Assembly (NCBI GenBank): GCA_017501355.1
Contig: JAFVXA010000039.1
Span: 62,001 to 126,000, forward strand
DNA length: 64,000 bases
Direction of reading: 5' to 3'
From: Oscillospiraceae bacterium
Lineage (GTDB): Bacteria; Bacillota; Clostridia; Oscillospirales; Oscillospiraceae
The position numbers were made by a program, and so were the translations under genes. Below, piece by piece: positions 1 to 9,600 of this stretch. Within the stretch, counting starts at the first letter, position 1. The number at the start of each line of letters is the position of its first letter. The notes beneath the pieces are model-generated. The model saw only the letters and a program-made list of their open reading frames with translations. It ran no database searches and was not told the origin of the DNA.

Positions 1-182
1 AAGCTCTGCGTCATGTGTTTGATAAATTCTATCAGGCGGATTCCGTACACAAAAAAGAGGGAAGTGGCTTGGGGCTTGCGCTGGTCGAAAAGGTTCTCGC
101 CTTGGAAAAGGGAAGTGTGAAAGCGGAAAACATGGAAAACGGCGGCTGCCGCTTTACCGTTACCCTGCGGACAATCAAGTAA
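1..182 (+). CDS. C-terminal end of a sensor histidine kinase (partial)
   Basis: The reading frame that opens at base 3 ends in TAA at 180-182 and encodes the last 59 residues of a HATPase_c domain. It contains the F-box-like FDKFYQ and the G2 box GSGLGLALV, followed by the usual closing beta strands. The rest of the kinase lies outside the window, so its sensor domain and signal are unknown. A strong terminator follows directly, so it is probably the last gene of its operon. Its partner response regulator should be upstream. Confidence 0.85.
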   Translation, partial: ALRHVFDKFYQADSVHKKEGSGLGLALVEKVLALEKGSVKAENMENGGCRFTVTLRTIK

Positions 183-188
183 TTTTTA

Positions 189-218
189 GGGAGGCATCGC
201 TCGGATGCCTCCTTTTTT
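189..218 (+). terminator. Rho-independent terminator
   Basis: A 9-bp stem (GGAGGCATC / GATGCCTCC) with a short loop is followed by a run of T. It ends the kinase transcript seven bases after its stop codon. Confidence 0.85.
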
Positions 219-304
219 CAACGAAATTTGAAAGTTGGTTGTAAGTCAGTTGAAAATCGAGGGGTATACTATCGGCATAAAATGGTACAAAAGGAGGCAT
301 TTGT

Positions 305-1165
305 ATGCCAAAAGTAAAAATCACCTGTGACTCAACTTGCGATCTGAGTTCGGAATTGTACGAACGTTACCATATTTCTGCGATTCCTTTGTCTGTTGCC
401 ATGGGCGAGCGATTTTGCCGGGACGGTGTGGATGTGGAGCCACAGGATCTGTTTGACTATGTAGAGAAAACGGGGGAGATTCCCACCACCTCTGCCATCT
501 CTGTCGGTGAATATGCGGAGTTCTTCCGCTCCTTTGTAAACGATGGTTATGAGGTCGTGCACATCAATTTGTCCTCTGAGCTTTCCTCCAGCAATCAGAA
601 TGCCCGCATTGCAGCGGAAGAAACCGGGAATGTCTATGTTGTGGATTCCCTAAGTCTTTCCACGGGCTCCGGTCAGCTCGTTATTTTGGCTGCGGAGCTG
701 GCATCCGCGGGATATGACGGTGCGTACATTGCCAAGGCGCTGGATGGCATGAAAGGCTATTTGGATGTAAGCTTTGTATTGCAGACGCTGGATTATCTGC
801 ATAAAGGAGGCAGATGCAGTGGCGTTGCGCGATTTGGCGCCAATATGCTGAAGCTTCGGCCGGAGATCGTCATGAAGGACGGTACACTGCACGTCGGCAA
901 AATGTACCGCGGTTCCATGGAGAAAACGATATTGGATTATGTTCGCGGTCGGCTGGAGAATGCGGCGAATATCCAATATGACCGCATCTTTGTCACACAC
1001 TCCGGCGTTCCGCAGGAAATCGTGCAGAAGGTGATCTCTCTTGTGAAGGAGCTCTGTCCCTTTGAAGATGTCATTGAAACGGTGGCAGGCAGCACGATCT
1101 CCTGTCACTGTGGTCCCAACTGTCTTGGCGTCCTGTTTTTCAGAAAGGGTGGCAGTCGGGCATGA
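305..1165 (+). CDS. DegV family fatty-acid-binding protein
   Basis: The 286-residue protein has the DegV fold signature: an N-terminal DSTCDL segment, the PTTSAIS loop, and SSELSSSNQNA around the fatty-acid head-group site. DegV proteins (FakB type) bind one fatty acid and hand it to the kinase FakA for phosphorylation and phospholipid synthesis. No fakA is present in the window. The start is fixed by AAAGGAGG about 9 bases upstream. It is followed after only 31 bases by a set of lipid-modifying genes, so a role in supplying acyl chains to that operon is a reasonable inference. Length is normal for the family. Confidence 0.9.
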   Translation: MPKVKITCDSTCDLSSELYERYHISAIPLSVAMGERFCRDGVDVEPQDLFDYVEKTGEIPTTSAISVGEYAEFFRSFVNDGYEVVHINLSSELSSSNQNARIAAEETGNVYVVDSLSLSTGSGQLVILAAELASAGYDGAYIAKALDGMKGYLDVSFVLQTLDYLHKGGRCSGVARFGANMLKLRPEIVMKDGTLHVGKMYRGSMEKTILDYVRGRLENAANIQYDRIFVTHSGVPQEIVQKVISLVKELCPFEDVIETVAGSTISCHCGPNCLGVLFFRKGGSRA

Positions 1166-1214
1166 CCCTATCCCGTAAACGAGAACGTTTCTTTAGGTGG
1201 GAGGTTACACGGAA

Positions 1215-1697
1215 GTGTTAAAATGTGTGCTCTATCTTGCGGCGACAGGGGTGCTTTCTTTCGTGCTGGGGCGGCTGCTCCCGCCAGATAAGATGAATTG
1301 GCAGTGCTTTCCCTTTCAGCCCTTGCATGGGGAGCAAAACGGATTGATCTACAAAAAGATCGGTATCCACCGCTGGCAGGACAAGGTGCCGGATATGAGC
1401 AGGATCTTTGTAAATCTGATGCCGCAGAAGAAGATGAAGTCCGTGGATCAAAACAGCCTGTTGAGAATGATTCAGGAGACCTGCATTGCCGAACTGATCC
1501 ATACCGTTTTGTGCTTGACCGGGTTATACTGCGTGAAACTGTGGCGCGGAGTTGGCGGAATCATATTCGCCATGCTGAATGTTGTATTGTTCAACCTGCC
1601 ATTCATTCTGATCCAGCGGTACAACCGTCCTCGATTGGTACGGCTCTATCAAAGACAAATCGAAAAGGAGATGCAAGCAGCATCATGTCAACCCTGA
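1215..1697 (+). CDS. CrtO-like glycolipid acyltransferase, small membrane protein
   Basis: This protein of about 160 residues resembles the staphyloxanthin acyltransferase CrtO (glycosyl-4,4'-diaponeurosporenoate acyltransferase). It shares the pattern ETCIAELIH in the middle and IQRYNRPRLVRL near the end, with two hydrophobic segments between. CrtO transfers a fatty acid to the sugar of a glycosylated carotenoid. No carotenoid genes are seen here, so the acceptor is more likely the glycolipid made by the next gene (inference). I prefer the GTG at 1215 because GGGAGG lies 10 bases upstream; a GTG at 1197 would add six residues. The 3' end overlaps the glycosyltransferase start by 13 nt, pointing to translational coupling. 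Confidence 0.7.
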   Translation: MLKCVLYLAATGVLSFVLGRLLPPDKMNWQCFPFQPLHGEQNGLIYKKIGIHRWQDKVPDMSRIFVNLMPQKKMKSVDQNSLLRMIQETCIAELIHTVLCLTGLYCVKLWRGVGGIIFAMLNVVLFNLPFILIQRYNRPRLVRLYQRQIEKEMQAASCQP

Positions 1698-2797
1698 TTC
1701 TGACCTGTGATACCGGCGAAGGTCATAACTCCTGTGCCAAAGCCATCAAAGAGGTATATGATGCAAACGGCATCCCTTGCGAGATCATCAATCCTGTGGA
1801 GTTCGTGTCCGCACGCTTTGCAAGGCTCGTCCACCGAATCCATACCGCCATGTATCAGAAGTTTCCCACACTGTTCAAAGTTGGCTATCGTTTTACACAA
1901 GATCACAGTCGTCTGACAACGGCGAAAGGTTCATTTCCATATTGGATACTTTCGCGCGGAGTGGATCAGCTGAACGAGTACATCATTCTGCATCAAATCG
2001 ACCACATCATTTGTGTGCATCCGCTGCTTATGATGATGGTGACGGAACTGCAGAGAAGATATCATACGGAGTGTCAAGTTGCATTTGTAGCAACGGACTA
2101 TACCTGTAGTCCCGGTGTCAGCGACAGTCACCCGGATGTCTGTTTCATTCCCGATGATTCTCTCGCAGAGGACTTTGTTTGTGAAAACATCCGCTATTCA
2201 CAGCTGATCGCATCCGGAATCCCTGTGCGACAACAGTTTTATCAAGTGACGGACAAAAAGGCAGCAAAGGCGCAGCTCGGCATTGCGGAGGATGCTCCGC
2301 ACTTGCTGATGGCGTGCGGCAGTATGGGCTGCGGTCCCATGGAAGAGTTGCTGGATGCACTGGCTGTGGAGAATCCAATCCACATCACTGTTGCCTGCGG
2401 CAACAACGAATCTCTGCGGCATCGGTTATTCGAAAAGTATTCCGGCTATCATCACATACATATCCTTGGATTTGTGCAGGATATGTCGGAACTAATGGAC
2501 AGTGCAGATCTGTTTGTGACAAAGCCCGGTGGTCTCAGCTCCACCGAAGCCGCAGTCAAGGGACTGCCTGCTGTCTATCTGAACGCAGTGGGCGGCTGCG
2601 AGAGCTATAATTTGGCGTTTTTTGTACAGAGAAATGGTGCGGTGTCCGCAGATTCCACTGCTCATGCCGCAGCGCTTTGCAGGGATCTCTTGCGAGACTC
2701 TGACAAACTGGAACAGATGCGGCAGGCGCTGAAAAAGCTTCGCCTCCCTAATGCGGGTAAAGTAATCTTTGCCAGCATGAACGAAATTAAGAAATGA
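1685..2797 (+). CDS. MGDG synthase/UgtP-type glycosyltransferase
   Basis: The 370-residue GT28-type protein has the N-terminal GEGHNSCAKAI loop typical of monogalactosyl- or diglucosyl-diacylglycerol synthases. Its C-terminal nucleotide-sugar site reads KPGGLSSTEAAVKG. Such enzymes add sugar from a UDP donor to diacylglycerol at the inner membrane face. The frame is open further upstream, but ATG 1685 begins the family's N-terminus (MSTLILTC) and overlaps the preceding gene. Neighbours that consume or produce diacylglycerol (the lipid kinase and the PAP2 phosphatase) support a glycolipid role. The exact sugar and acceptor cannot be read from sequence. Confidence 0.85.
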   Translation: MSTLILTCDTGEGHNSCAKAIKEVYDANGIPCEIINPVEFVSARFARLVHRIHTAMYQKFPTLFKVGYRFTQDHSRLTTAKGSFPYWILSRGVDQLNEYIILHQIDHIICVHPLLMMMVTELQRRYHTECQVAFVATDYTCSPGVSDSHPDVCFIPDDSLAEDFVCENIRYSQLIASGIPVRQQFYQVTDKKAAKAQLGIAEDAPHLLMACGSMGCGPMEELLDALAVENPIHITVACGNNESLRHRLFEKYSGYHHIHILGFVQDMSELMDSADLFVTKPGGLSSTEAAVKGLPAVYLNAVGGCESYNLAFFVQRNGAVSADSTAHAAALCRDLLRDSDKLEQMRQALKKLRLPNAGKVIFASMNEIKK

Positions 2798-2826
2798 CAA
2801 CTGTTTGAAAACAGAGGTGCAATAAA

Positions 2827-3609
2827 TTGTCCAAAGCATACATTTTATACAACCCCAAAGCTGGGAGTGGCAGCATACAAGATGATCTGGATGCGTTGGA
2901 AGTCATTGTTGACGATGATATCGTGTTTGCAGATCTGACCAAATCCGAAATGCCGCAGTGTGTTCTGACTGAGTTGGAAGAGGATGATTATATCATTCTC
3001 TGCGGCGGTGACGGTACGGTGAACCGCTTTGTCAATGAATTGGACGGCGTGGATATTCCAAATGAGATTTTTTGCTTTCCTTGTGGCTTGGAGAACCGCT
3101 TTGCAGAGGAATATCATGCCGAATATGGTGGCAATCCGTTCTCCTTTACACAACGCATGAAAACACTATCAAAGGTCAATGCAGATGGAAGAACATATCG
3201 GTTTATCCGCAGTGCGGGCTTTGCACCGGAGCGCTGCCGCGAAAGCGATCTGCGATCCTTTGACAGCCGTATTATGTCCGCAATGCGGACGTATCTCTCC
3301 CGGTATAAGCCTGTCGGAGCGACTGTCTGTGTGGACGGCGTGGAGCACCGTTTGGCGCAGGTTTGGATCGCCACCACCATGCAGGAGCAGTGCGGCGCTC
3401 AGCTGTCCCTCACTGTGCTGCACGGTGGCAGCAAGCTAAAAACAATGGCGACTGTTTCCTCTCTTTTGAAAGGGAAGATTAGCGAACCACGCAGGGGAGT
3501 TTCTGTGTTCTGCGGCAGGAATATCACTGTGACGCTTGATGAACCGAGACCGCTGCAAATCGACGGTGAAACTATCCCGGATGTCGTTTCCTATACAGCA
3601 ACAAGGTGA
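2827..3609 (+). CDS. Diacylglycerol kinase family lipid kinase
   Basis: The 260-residue protein has a diacylglycerol kinase catalytic domain with an N-terminal NPKAGSG motif (residues 9-15) and the nucleotide-binding GGDGT loop (60-64). DgkB/YegS-type enzymes phosphorylate diacylglycerol or related lipids, often recycling headgroup-free lipid to phosphatidate. Translation starts at a TTG at 2827, preceded by GAGGTG about 8 bases away; no ATG fits better. It sits 29 bases after the glycosyltransferase and 4 bases before the PAP2 gene, within one operon. Confidence 0.85.
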   Translation: MSKAYILYNPKAGSGSIQDDLDALEVIVDDDIVFADLTKSEMPQCVLTELEEDDYIILCGGDGTVNRFVNELDGVDIPNEIFCFPCGLENRFAEEYHAEYGGNPFSFTQRMKTLSKVNADGRTYRFIRSAGFAPERCRESDLRSFDSRIMSAMRTYLSRYKPVGATVCVDGVEHRLAQVWIATTMQEQCGAQLSLTVLHGGSKLKTMATVSSLLKGKISEPRRGVSVFCGRNITVTLDEPRPLQIDGETIPDVVSYTATR

Positions 3610-3613
3610 TTTT

Positions 3614-4279
3614 ATGACAATTCCTATCCCACAGGTGGATTACCGCAAGTTGCGGCTTTCCAATTTGAACACCAAACCCTACGCACATCTGAAACTCCTG
3701 CTTTATTGGCCGCTTTATGGCTTGCTGTTTCTCTTTGTGGAGCGATTCTATCCCGTTGACCACTACACGGTTATGCACTGTGCGTTGGATGATTTGATTC
3801 CGTTTTGCGAATGGTTCCTGATCCCGTATCTGTTTTGGTTTGTGTATCTGATCGGGATGCACCTGTACACCCTGCTTTATGACGTTGACAGTTTTACAAG
3901 AATGATAAAGTACATCATGTTGACGTACACGGCAACCATTCTAATCTATCTGATTTTTCCAACCTGTCAGCAGCTTCGTCCTGTCGCCTTCGAGCGGGAC
4001 AACTTCCTCACGCGCTTCATTGCGGGGTTCTACCGGTTTGACACAAATACCAATGTCTGTCCCTCACTCCATGTGATAGGATCTTTGGCGGTGATGGAGG
4101 CAGCGCTATGGTGCAGACGGCTGAGTAAGCCCTGCAAGGTAGGATTTGTGGTGGCAGCTTGTTTGATCTGCATCTCTACGGTGTTTATGAAGCAGCATTC
4201 TGTGCTGGATATTTTGGCAGCGATACCCATCTGCGCTTTGGGGCATATTCTGTTTTTTAGGAAAAGCGAGCGATGCTGA
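3614..4279 (+). CDS. PAP2 superfamily membrane phosphatase/phosphotransferase
   Basis: The 221-residue multi-pass membrane protein carries PAP2 motifs: PSLH at 150-153 and a QHSVLD segment at 194-199 that provides the second histidine and aspartate. The separation and the aromatic-rich N-terminus resemble the AUR1/inositol-phosphoryl transferase branch as much as phosphatidate phosphatases. It may dephosphorylate phosphatidate or undecaprenyl pyrophosphate, or move a phospho-headgroup between lipids. It is the last gene of the lipid operon and is followed by a strong hairpin. The ATG at 3614, 4 bases after the kinase stop, is chosen over an in-frame upstream ATG lying inside that gene. Confidence 0.8.
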   Translation: MTIPIPQVDYRKLRLSNLNTKPYAHLKLLLYWPLYGLLFLFVERFYPVDHYTVMHCALDDLIPFCEWFLIPYLFWFVYLIGMHLYTLLYDVDSFTRMIKYIMLTYTATILIYLIFPTCQQLRPVAFERDNFLTRFIAGFYRFDTNTNVCPSLHVIGSLAVMEAALWCRRLSKPCKVGFVVAACLICISTVFMKQHSVLDILAAIPICALGHILFFRKSERC

Positions 4280-4325
4280 TACAGAACTCAGTGTTATCGT
4301 ATCAAGATCATGTACGATGTAACAA

Positions 4326-4371
4326 AGAAAAGCAGTGGAGCAGGATTTCAATCTTGCTTCACTGCTTTTCT
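4326..4371. terminator. Bidirectional terminator
   Basis: A long stem (AGAAAAGCAGTG paired with CACTGCTTTTCT, continuing inward) lies between the convergent PAP2 gene and the minus-strand histidine kinase. A/T tracts on both flanks make it usable from either side. Confidence 0.75.
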
Positions 4372-4402
4372 ATGTGATTCAGCTATATAAAAACGTGTTC
4401 GA

Positions 4403-5686
4403 TTACAGCGCCAGCTGCAGCTTGAACCAGCCGTCCTCCATGCGGAAGGAATAGACTGCCCGGTTCTTCTCCGCAAAGGCGGCGATGGAGCGGGTGCCGA
4501 TGCCGTGTCCCATGCCCTTGGCGATAGGCAAACCGTCAGCGTCGATTTGCACCTCCTCTGCGCAGGGGTTGGAGAACTCGATCATCAAGCGCGGTGTATG
4601 GATACACTTGCAGACGATCTTTCGCTCCTCAGCGGGGAGAGTTTGCACGGCGTGGATCATGTTCTCCAGTGCATTGGCGAACACGGTAGAAAGCTCTGCT
4701 GCGGGGACCGGCAAATTGTCGGGGATTGCCAACTCTGTCTCCACCTGGATTCCCATTTCCTTTGCGCGCTGGAAATAAGCGACCAGAATGGCATCCAGCA
4801 CAGGGTGAGTGCAGTAATGCTCCACATCTGCCTCGTGGAGAATGTCCTGCGCATCGTTGATGTACTCCATGGCTTCCTGACTTTGCCCATTCTGCAGCAT
4901 GGTATAGACCGCTTGGAAACGGTGACGCAGATCATGACGTTCAATGCGGATTTTGTCCTCCATACGGCGGAACTCATCTGCACGCTGCTCCACCATGGCA
5001 GCCTGTACCTCCAGTGTGCGCTGTCGCTCCTGTGTATCAAATAGTTCTTGCTGCTGACCGAGCACACGGAAGATGGTCGCATAGACTAAGGGCAGCAGCA
5101 CCATCACCAGCACCGTGGCGGGGATATCCTCGGGGCGCAGGCGCAGATTGGTGGGAATACCGATCATGATGGTCATTGCCACATAGAACAGTCCGGTCAT
5201 GGCGGCAAAGAGCCACCACCCCCGTGCCACCGTGTTCAACAGACGCAGATAAGGCTTTCTTGCCCATCGCCATGCAAGGACCAGCATGATGGGGAAAGAG
5301 ATGATTCTCAAAACAAATGTCCAAAAGCCTGTGTTGCCAATGAAAATGTCAACGATGCCGGTAATACTCATGACCCAAATCATAACGGTATCCACCAGAC
5401 AGAAGGTGAAGAAAAAGCGCCCACCCCGGTCTTTAGCTACGATCCAGAAGTAAAGCAAACTGGGTATGGTGGCTGTGATCAACGAGAGCTGTCCCTGTAC
5501 CTCAAGCCCGAGGAAAAACAAAATGCCAAGGTTTACACCAAACCACAGGATCATAAACGGGACCAAGGATGCCATGTATTTTTTCTTGGGATATCGGGAT
5601 TCAAACAGAAACAGAAAAATCGCAATGACTACGAAACTGGAAATCGCGGTGGAAATATCAAGCAGATATTGGTATTCCAGATTCAT
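4403..5686 (-). CDS. AgrC-like sensor histidine kinase (GHKL ATPase)
   Basis: The 427-residue kinase has about six hydrophobic segments in residues 10-205, a coiled linker, a phospho-acceptor region RIERHDLRHRF with His251 likely phosphorylated, and a C-terminal GHKL ATPase with the N-box ALENMIHAV and a GHGIGTRSI loop. This is the AgrC/ComD architecture used for peptide or envelope sensing. Its ATG overlaps the stop of the response-regulator gene by 4 nt. No AgrD-like peptide or AgrB processing enzyme is visible nearby. The obvious candidate target is the divergent SLH protein gene. Confidence 0.88.
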   Translation of the reverse strand: MNLEYQYLLDISTAISSFVVIAIFLFLFESRYPKKKYMASLVPFMILWFGVNLGILFFLGLEVQGQLSLITATIPSLLYFWIVAKDRGGRFFFTFCLVDTVMIWVMSITGIVDIFIGNTGFWTFVLRIISFPIMLVLAWRWARKPYLRLLNTVARGWWLFAAMTGLFYVAMTIMIGIPTNLRLRPEDIPATVLVMVLLPLVYATIFRVLGQQQELFDTQERQRTLEVQAAMVEQRADEFRRMEDKIRIERHDLRHRFQAVYTMLQNGQSQEAMEYINDAQDILHEADVEHYCTHPVLDAILVAYFQRAKEMGIQVETELAIPDNLPVPAAELSTVFANALENMIHAVQTLPAEERKIVCKCIHTPRLMIEFSNPCAEEVQIDADGLPIAKGMGHGIGTRSIAAFAEKNRAVYSFRMEDGWFKLQLAL

Positions 5687-6426
5687 ACCTTGTTTCCTCC
5701 TTTGAGATGGTAGTCAAGCCAGCGGTTGGTCACTTCGGTGCGCATCGTGCGGGAGAGGGGAATGGTTCCGCCGTTTACCAGTTTCAAACCGGAAGTTTCG
5801 ATCATGTCAACAAACGACAGATTGACAAAAAACGAGGTGGCGCATAAAACAAACCGCTCGTGTTCAAGGAAAACAGATACCGCTTCGCGGAAGGAGGTGC
5901 GTACACTCATGCCCTCCAACACTGTGCCGTCAGACAGATGATACTGCACACTGTGTCCCACCAGCTCACCGTAGACTACCTCACGGATGGAAAGCCGCTG
6001 CAGCCCGCTGTGGGTTTTGATGGTTACAAAGGTCTGATGCTCCCGCAGCCAGCTTTGAATGACCTCATCCAAAGAGCAGAATAAACGCTCCTTTTGGATT
6101 GGCTTAAGAAGATATTGGGTGGCTTTCGTCAAATAAGAGTCGATGGCATAGTCCGGCGAGGTGGTCAGGTAGAAAATATGACCGCACTGGTCGGTTTTGC
6201 GTATGTTCAGCCCGAGCTCAATGCCGTTTTCACCGGGCATAAGGATATCCAGCAGGTAAACATCGAAGTTGCCGCTTGTGCGCAGATGCTCCAGCAGTGC
6301 GGCACCGGAGGAAAAGGTATCCACACGCAGATCTAATTCTGGATGCAGTTCGTGGTATTCTTGCAGCAAAGCTTGGGTCAACGCAAGCTGCTCTTGCTCA
6401 TCGTCACAGATGGCGATGTGAAGCAT
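5683..6426 (-). CDS. LytTR-family response regulator
   Basis: The 247-residue protein has an N-terminal receiver domain with the acidic pair D8-D9, phospho-acceptor Asp60 in YLLDILMPGENG and Lys in LLKPI, followed by a C-terminal LytTR DNA-binding domain (about residues 135-240). It is the first gene of a two-gene operon with the GHKL kinase and reads divergently from the large SLH protein. LytTR regulators bind pairs of direct repeats, and the 180-bp divergent region contains such repeats, so control of its own operon and the surface protein is likely (inference). Confidence 0.9.
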   Translation of the reverse strand: MLHIAICDDEQEQLALTQALLQEYHELHPELDLRVDTFSSGAALLEHLRTSGNFDVYLLDILMPGENGIELGLNIRKTDQCGHIFYLTTSPDYAIDSYLTKATQYLLKPIQKERLFCSLDEVIQSWLREHQTFVTIKTHSGLQRLSIREVVYGELVGHSVQYHLSDGTVLEGMSVRTSFREAVSVFLEHERFVLCATSFFVNLSFVDMIETSGLKLVNGGTIPLSRTMRTEVTNRWLDYHLKGGNKV

Positions 6427-6485
6427 GGACCATTCCTCCTCTCTGGCAAAATCCTTGCAAAACTGTTCCGCTTTTTTGCAGTCTG

Positions 6486-6577
6486 TTGAAATGACAAATT
6501 ATGACATTACAATTTTAGCATAAGCTATGTGTTTGCGCAACGAAGTCGTTTGCGCGGGTTTCTTGCAAAAAGAAACC
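6486..6577 (+). promoter_or_regulatory. Divergent control region with promoter, direct repeats and hairpin
   Basis: A sigma-A-like promoter reads toward the SLH gene: TTGAAA (6486-6491), 16 bases, TACAAT (6508-6513). Overlapping it, ATGACA occurs twice with a 10-bp period (6491, 6501). Just downstream GTTTGCGC occurs twice with a 17-bp period (6531, 6548). An 8-bp perfect hairpin GGTTTCTT/AAGAAACC (6557-6577) precedes the ribosome binding site. The repeats are candidate LytTR-regulator sites. None has been tested. Confidence 0.5.
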
Positions 6578-6607
6578 AATTCTTTGCACCGTAAGGAGGA
6601 ACTTCAA

Positions 6608-9600
6608 ATGAAGAAAAGAGTATTGAGTGTAATACTGGCTTTGTGTATGTGCATGAGCCTGCTGCCGACCACGGCTGGGGCAACAGAGCCTGCCCACACC
6701 GATCACTGCGTCTGCGGCGGTAGCGTGACCATGGATGGACACAGCCACGATAACCCTGTACCTACATGGACGGCATGGGATAAAACCGACGATCTGCCCA
6801 CCAGCGGCAGCTACTATCTGACAGAGGATGTGCTCCTGTCCACATCCCATACAATTGCATCCGGCACTACCCTTAATCTTTGCCTTAATGGACATACGGT
6901 GACCTATCAGAGCGCGAGTTCCAAATACGAAATAAAGGGGACACTGGCTCTGTGCGATTGCAGCACCGTAAAACGCACATATACGAGCCAAAATTATGAG
7001 CTGACCGGCGGTGCGCTTATGAGCAGCAGCGATGGCCTTTATCTCAACGATCCCGATGCGGCATTGACTCTGTACAGCGGCAACATCGTCGGCTGCGGTG
7101 AAACCGGTGTGTATGTAGGTTACGGCAGCTTCACCATGTACGGTGGCGAGATCGTCGGCTGCAAAGACCGCGGTGTTTACACTACCACTAATGGCTTCTT
7201 TACCATGCACGGCGGTGCTATTCACCACAATTCTTCCAATCAAAATAGTGCGGGCGTCTACGCAAGCACAAGCTTCACCATGACTGGTGGCTCTATTACC
7301 GACAATAACAGCAGCAGTGGTTATGTCGGCGGTGTATACTTCAATAGCGGTCTGACGCTGTCCGGCGCACCTGTCATCAAAGATAATACGATCAGCGGAA
7401 ATGCCGGAAATTTGTACCTTAAGGATAAAGTTACCATCGGTACAAACGGACTAACGAATGGGGCTTCCGTCGGCGTGACCGCGCCGACATCGTATGGTGA
7501 CCCCAGCGAAGCTGATATCACCACCAACAACAACGCCGATTACAGCAGCTATTTCTTTGCGGATGCCCCCAACACCTACCACATTGAAAATACCGGCGAG
7601 GGAGGCTCTCAAGTTGTGAAGTTGGCAGTGGGAGCTGCTTTGCCCCCCCACGGGCACGATATGTCCGTGGCCTGCGGCAATAGTGCCCCCGTGACCTTTA
7701 CTGCTTGGGAAAGCACAACATCTATGCCCACGGACGCAGGCAACTATTATCTGACTGCCAATGTTGCACTTTCCGCACAATGGAATGTACCTACCGGCAC
7801 GGTGAATCTCTGTCTCAACAACTGCACAATTTCGCATTTGGAAAGTGCAGCGAACGACCGAGTCATCTATGTTCCTTCGGGGGCAACACTGAATATCTGC
7901 GATTGTCAGGAAAACGGCACTATTACCGGCGGCAAGATGCCGCACCATGGTAAGGGAGCCGGTATTTGTAACGCAGGTGAGCTGACTTTGTACGACGGTG
8001 CAATCACCGGCAATCAGGCTCTTGGCGGCGGTGGCGGCGGTATTGCCAACACCGGTACGCTGACCATGTACGGCGGCACGATCAGCAATAACACTGACAG
8101 CGGTAGTATGGGTGGCGGCGGTGTGTACACAGTTGGTACATTTAATATGCATGGCGGCACCATCAGCAACAACAGCTCTACATATACTTATGGAGGCGTA
8201 GGCGGTGGTGTGCACGTGGGTAGTGGTACTTTTACGGTGTCCGGCACTGCGCAGGTCAAAAACAACACCAGCAGTCTCGAAAATGGTGGAACCGCTGCAA
8301 GCAATGTGTTTCTGCTGGGTTCTTCGACTATTACGGTCTCCGGTGTACTGACGAATGAGGAAGCTATCGGTGTGACGACTACTTCCAAACCGAGTGAAGG
8401 CAGCCCCGTTGCCATCACCGGAAGCAACAGTGCCGATTACAGTGCATACTTTTTTGCGGATAATCCTGCTTATGAGGTGGTCAATACCGCCAACAATGTA
8501 CTGAAGCTGCAGGTCAAGAGCACTCCTGCTCCAATCCCTGCCGACACACCAAGCATCGGCACTAACCTCTCCACCACCGAAGTAAGTTATGATAAGGACA
8601 CTACCGCGACCGCGCTAAACATCACAGCAAGCGTGACCGATAGCGGCACTTTGACCTATCAGTGGTACAGCAATACCACCAACAGCACCAGCGGCGCACA
8701 GGCTATCAGCGGCGCAACCAGCGCAAGCTTCACGCCTCCTACTTCCGCCACCGGCACCACCTATTATTACTGCGTCGTCACCAACACCAAGGACGGTCAG
8801 ACGGCTACTGCGACTTCCAACATCGCCATGATCACCGTAAACGAAGCCGCCCCCGCCCCCAACCCCACCACTTACACTGTCAGCGGCGATGTGAAAGACA
8901 CCACCGCAGGTGAGGCCACCGTCAAGCTGATGCAGGGCAACACCGAAGTCAAAACAGCAACTGTCCCGCTGACCGGTTCGGATACGAACTACACTGGAAT
9001 GTATTCCTTTACCGGCGTAGCTCCCGGTGTGTACAATGTTGTGGCAGTGAAGGATGGCGTGACCATGACAGTCCTTGTGACTGTGACCAATGCGGACGTG
9101 ACTGTTGGCGCAATTACCATGCCGAGCGGCGCAAAGAACTCCATTGTTAATAACTTGGGAGCCGATGATTTTGCGGCAGTGGTCGGTGGACTGGATGAGA
9201 TCGCAGGCGATACAGACAATAATGCGTATTACAATAATAAGACTGTAATTGTGGAGCTGACAGTTACAAAAAAGACAGAGCAAAGTGCACCTGCTGTTGA
9301 AGTGAGCAAAATCAAGGAACTTGCTTCCGGCAAAGCGTTGGAGTTCGTTGATCTGTCTCTGTCTATGAAAATCAACGAAGATGCCCCTGTGAATATCGGT
9401 GGCAGCAACACCTATCTGCTGACTATCGTCATCCCCTTTGACACGAGCAAGCAGGGGATCATGGTATACCGGTATCACGGCACCCAGGCGACGGCTATGA
9501 CAAAAGATCCCGCCAACGACAATGAAGGCTTTAAGCTGGGTGACGGTTTTATCACCATCTACGCCAAGAAATTCTCAACCTATGCCATCGGTTACACGGT

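Noticed and set aside
1298-1684. Extension of the glycosyltransferase frame upstream of ATG 1685
   Set aside because: It overlaps the CrtO-like gene in another frame and does not look like family sequence.
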